34,820 nucleotides of DNA from Candidatus Methanophagales archaeon. Lineage in GTDB: Archaea > Halobacteriota > Syntropharchaeia > Alkanophagales > Methanospirareceae. This document shows, in pieces, positions 33,165 through 34,820 of this stretch (position 1 is its first letter; each line of letters starts with the position of its first letter). A program made the translations under genes and the position numbers. The notes under the pieces were generated by a model. That model saw only the letters and a list, made by a program, of their open reading frames with translations, did no database searches and was not told the origin of the DNA. Where the stretch lies: NCBI GenBank assembly GCA_003336485.1, contig QENH01000001.1:1-34820 (forward strand). Direction: 5' to 3'.

Positions 33165-34140
33165 ACTTACAAACCGCATATTTCCGTTTATACCATATTA
33201 TCATATTCTCTATCCCTTTTTCTATAGATGTTTTAGGCTTCCAGCCTAATATGCCCTTAGCTTTCTCTATATTAGCAACTAAATACATCATCTCATCAGG
33301 GCGATATGGTATCGCTCCAAACTGGGGGAGGTTCTCATTTGCACCTAATTGTTTTGCTATGCTTAAAGCAATCTCGTTTAATAGAATTCCTTTTCCTGTG
33401 CCTATATTCATAATCTCTACCCTATTCGGTAATGAAACTACTGACGCCATAATATACGCATCAATAAGGTCATCTACGTATATATAATCTCTCACTTGTT
33501 CGCCACCAGTCATTTGCAGGAGGAGCTTTCTACTTAGTTTGTCTATTACCAGTGGAAAAAACCTATAATCGCTCTCGAATTCGCCAAATACTCCAAATGG
33601 TCGCAAGATAACTAAATTTCCCCGTTGCGCTTGCTTAGACATCAGAGATAACAATTGCACTGTTGCCGCTTTGGTTATGCCATAAACACTCCTCGGATTG
33701 GGTAAATCCGCCTCAGATATTGGTGTATCCTTATGTCCATACTCAAAGCAACTTCCAGTATGAAGGAATCTAAACCCTTTATTTTCAAGGAATATTTCAA
33801 ACAAATTAATACTTGCATTGATGTTAATATCAACAGCCTTATGTATGTTCTGTTGCCGGTAATCTACTCCATACGCTGCTAAATGAAATATGATGTCCGG
33901 TTTTATTTTTTTGAGTGTACTTTTCACATTATCTGAATCTGTTAAGTCTATTGTATGGCAGATGCAATTATCCACAACGTCTTCGATACGCCATAATGAA
34001 CTGCTATTTCTAACTGAAATATGGACTTCACAGCCTTCTTTAATCAACCGCTTCAATAGATGCGAACCAATAAAACCAGATGCACCTGTAAGAAATATTG
34101 TTCTTCCAACTAAATCTGGATGAACTACTTTTTCGTTCAT
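33157..34140 (-). CDS. NAD-dependent epimerase/dehydratase, probably CDP-sugar reductase or epimerase
   Basis: 327 residues of the extended short-chain dehydrogenase family. TIFLTGASGFIGSHLLKRLI is the Rossmann loop, IIFHLAAYGVDYR the third strand, and YGITK the YxxxK catalytic pair. QVRDYIYVDDLIDAYIMA is the typical late motif. Placed between rfbF and rfbG, it is a candidate for the last step of CDP-3,6-dideoxyhexose synthesis, such as RfbJ-like 4-ketoreductase or RfbE-like epimerase; the sequence alone does not settle which. Its start overlaps the rfbF stop as ATGA. Confidence 0.85.
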   Translation of the reverse strand: MNEKVVHPDLVGRTIFLTGASGFIGSHLLKRLIKEGCEVHISVRNSSSLWRIEDVVDNCICHTIDLTDSDNVKSTLKKIKPDIIFHLAAYGVDYRQQNIHKAVDININASINLFEIFLENKGFRFLHTGSCFEYGHKDTPISEADLPNPRSVYGITKAATVQLLSLMSKQAQRGNLVILRPFGVFGEFESDYRFFPLVIDKLSRKLLLQMTGGEQVRDYIYVDDLIDAYIMASVVSLPNRVEIMNIGTGKGILLNEIALSIAKQLGANENLPQFGAIPYRPDEMMYLVANIEKAKGILGWKPKTSIEKGIENMIIWYKRKYAVCKYE

Positions 34141-34820
34141 GTCTTATTATAATTGGCCCAGAATGCTTTACCAGATGCCCATAGGTTGTTCAGATAGTCC
34201 ATGTCTCTAAGGGTATCCATACACATCCAATCCTGAAGATGCTTATAAACTCTCAATTCACCTTCTTCTGCCAGTTTGTCCAGTGTTCCGATTTCAAGGT
34301 CGCATGAATCGTCAACATCCAAATAATCAAATATCTTCGTATTAAAAACGAAGAACCCGCCATTTATTAAGCCTTCTATCGCTTGTGGTTTTTCACTGAA
34401 CTCAATTACTTTGTCCTCAGCAATTGAGAGCGTTCCGAAACGTGAAGGGGGCATCACACCAGTAAGCGTGGCGATTTTGCCGTGGCTATTATGAAACGCC
34501 AGAAGATCCAGGAGATTAATATTTGCAAGACCATCACCATATGTTACCATAAACGTATCAGAATCTATATACTTCTCCACTCTCTTCAATCGAGCACCTT
34601 TTAAGGCATGACTACCGGTATCAACTAATGTGACCCTCCATCCCTCCTCTTCATGTGTATTGTAGAATTCTACCTTTCGTTTTCCCAGTTCTATGGTGAA
34701 ATCATTGTTCAGCATCTTGTAATTGTAAAAGTACTCTTTTATCATCTCACCCTTATATCCGAGGCATAAAATGAATTCGTTGAAGCCGTAATGGCTGTAT
34801 ATTTTCATTATATGCCAGAG
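34137..34820 (-). CDS. rfbF: Glucose-1-phosphate cytidylyltransferase (5' end beyond right edge)
   Basis: The frame is open to the window edge and reads LWHIMKIYSHYGFNEFILCL at its visible start, the conserved region that normally lies near residue 33 of RfbF; the missing part holds the nucleotide-binding GGxGTR loop. 227 residues are visible. TYGDGLANINLLDLLAF carries the metal-binding Asp, INGGFFVFN the sugar-binding segment, and WMCMDTLRDMDYLN the C-terminal signature of cytidylyltransferases (usual length about 257). It makes CDP-glucose from CTP and glucose-1-phosphate, the entry to the RfbG/RfbH pathway. The ATG at 34808 is internal. Confidence 0.95.
   Translation of the reverse strand, partial: LWHIMKIYSHYGFNEFILCLGYKGEMIKEYFYNYKMLNNDFTIELGKRKVEFYNTHEEEGWRVTLVDTGSHALKGARLKRVEKYIDSDTFMVTYGDGLANINLLDLLAFHNSHGKIATLTGVMPPSRFGTLSIAEDKVIEFSEKPQAIEGLINGGFFVFNTKIFDYLDVDDSCDLEIGTLDKLAEEGELRVYKHLQDWMCMDTLRDMDYLNNLWASGKAFWANYNKT

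Noticed and set aside
1-34820. CRISPR array, tRNA or rRNA genes
   Set aside because: No regularly spaced repeats and no tRNA- or rRNA-like stretch was seen on reading the sequence; I could not run a covariance search.

Overview
The window looks like archaeal chromosomal DNA, most likely from an anaerobic euryarchaeon of the Methanosarcina / Syntrophoarchaeum / ANME-1 kind. This is an inference. It rests on a DUF2206 membrane protein, AF2212-like and HepT/MntA toxin-antitoxin genes, decayed insertion sequences of types common in such genomes, AT-rich intergenic DNA with a TATA-like element, and many genes chained by ATGA-type overlaps. No rRNA or tRNA gene and no CRISPR array was seen.

Left part (1-4250) is mostly debris. 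It holds the 5' end of an IS1634-like transposase running off the left edge, a decayed methyltransferase, an Acg-type nitroreductase, two small unassigned genes, an IS91-type HUH transposase with a terminator-like hairpin, and the C-terminal membrane tail of a glycosyltransferase that has lost its catalytic part.

The plus-strand block (4341-13200) is a surface-polysaccharide operon: a membrane GT2 glycosyltransferase, an HpnJ-like radical SAM protein, three GT-B glycosyltransferases, a frameshifted thymidylate-kinase-like P-loop kinase, a nucleotidyltransferase-like protein and a CE4 polysaccharide deacetylase. Continuing on the same strand (13236-17823) is a compact biotin module: BioY, a stand-alone biotin carrier protein, biotin carboxylase, biotin-protein ligase, and a PccB/MmdA-type carboxyltransferase. 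Together these would import biotin, attach it to the carrier and form an acyl-CoA carboxylase. A GNAT-like acetyltransferase and the DUF2206 protein close the plus-strand run at 21270.

From 21279 to the right edge the genes are on the minus strand. Glycosyltransferases and a methyltransferase (21279-25145) are followed by a graveyard (25207-26959): a GT4 fragment, a GDP-mannose dehydratase stub, an intact MntA antitoxin with a broken HepT toxin, and an IS1-like deletion derivative with terminal inverted repeats. Two more glycosyltransferases follow. The right end (29243-34820) encodes a CDP-3,6-dideoxyhexose pathway (RfbF, an epimerase/reductase, RfbG, RfbH). Between rfbG and rfbH lies a small island of antitoxin-like genes, and RfbH carries a complete PemK-like toxin domain at its N-terminus. 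That toxin-enzyme fusion, directly downstream of and overlapping its likely antitoxin, is the most unusual feature of the window.
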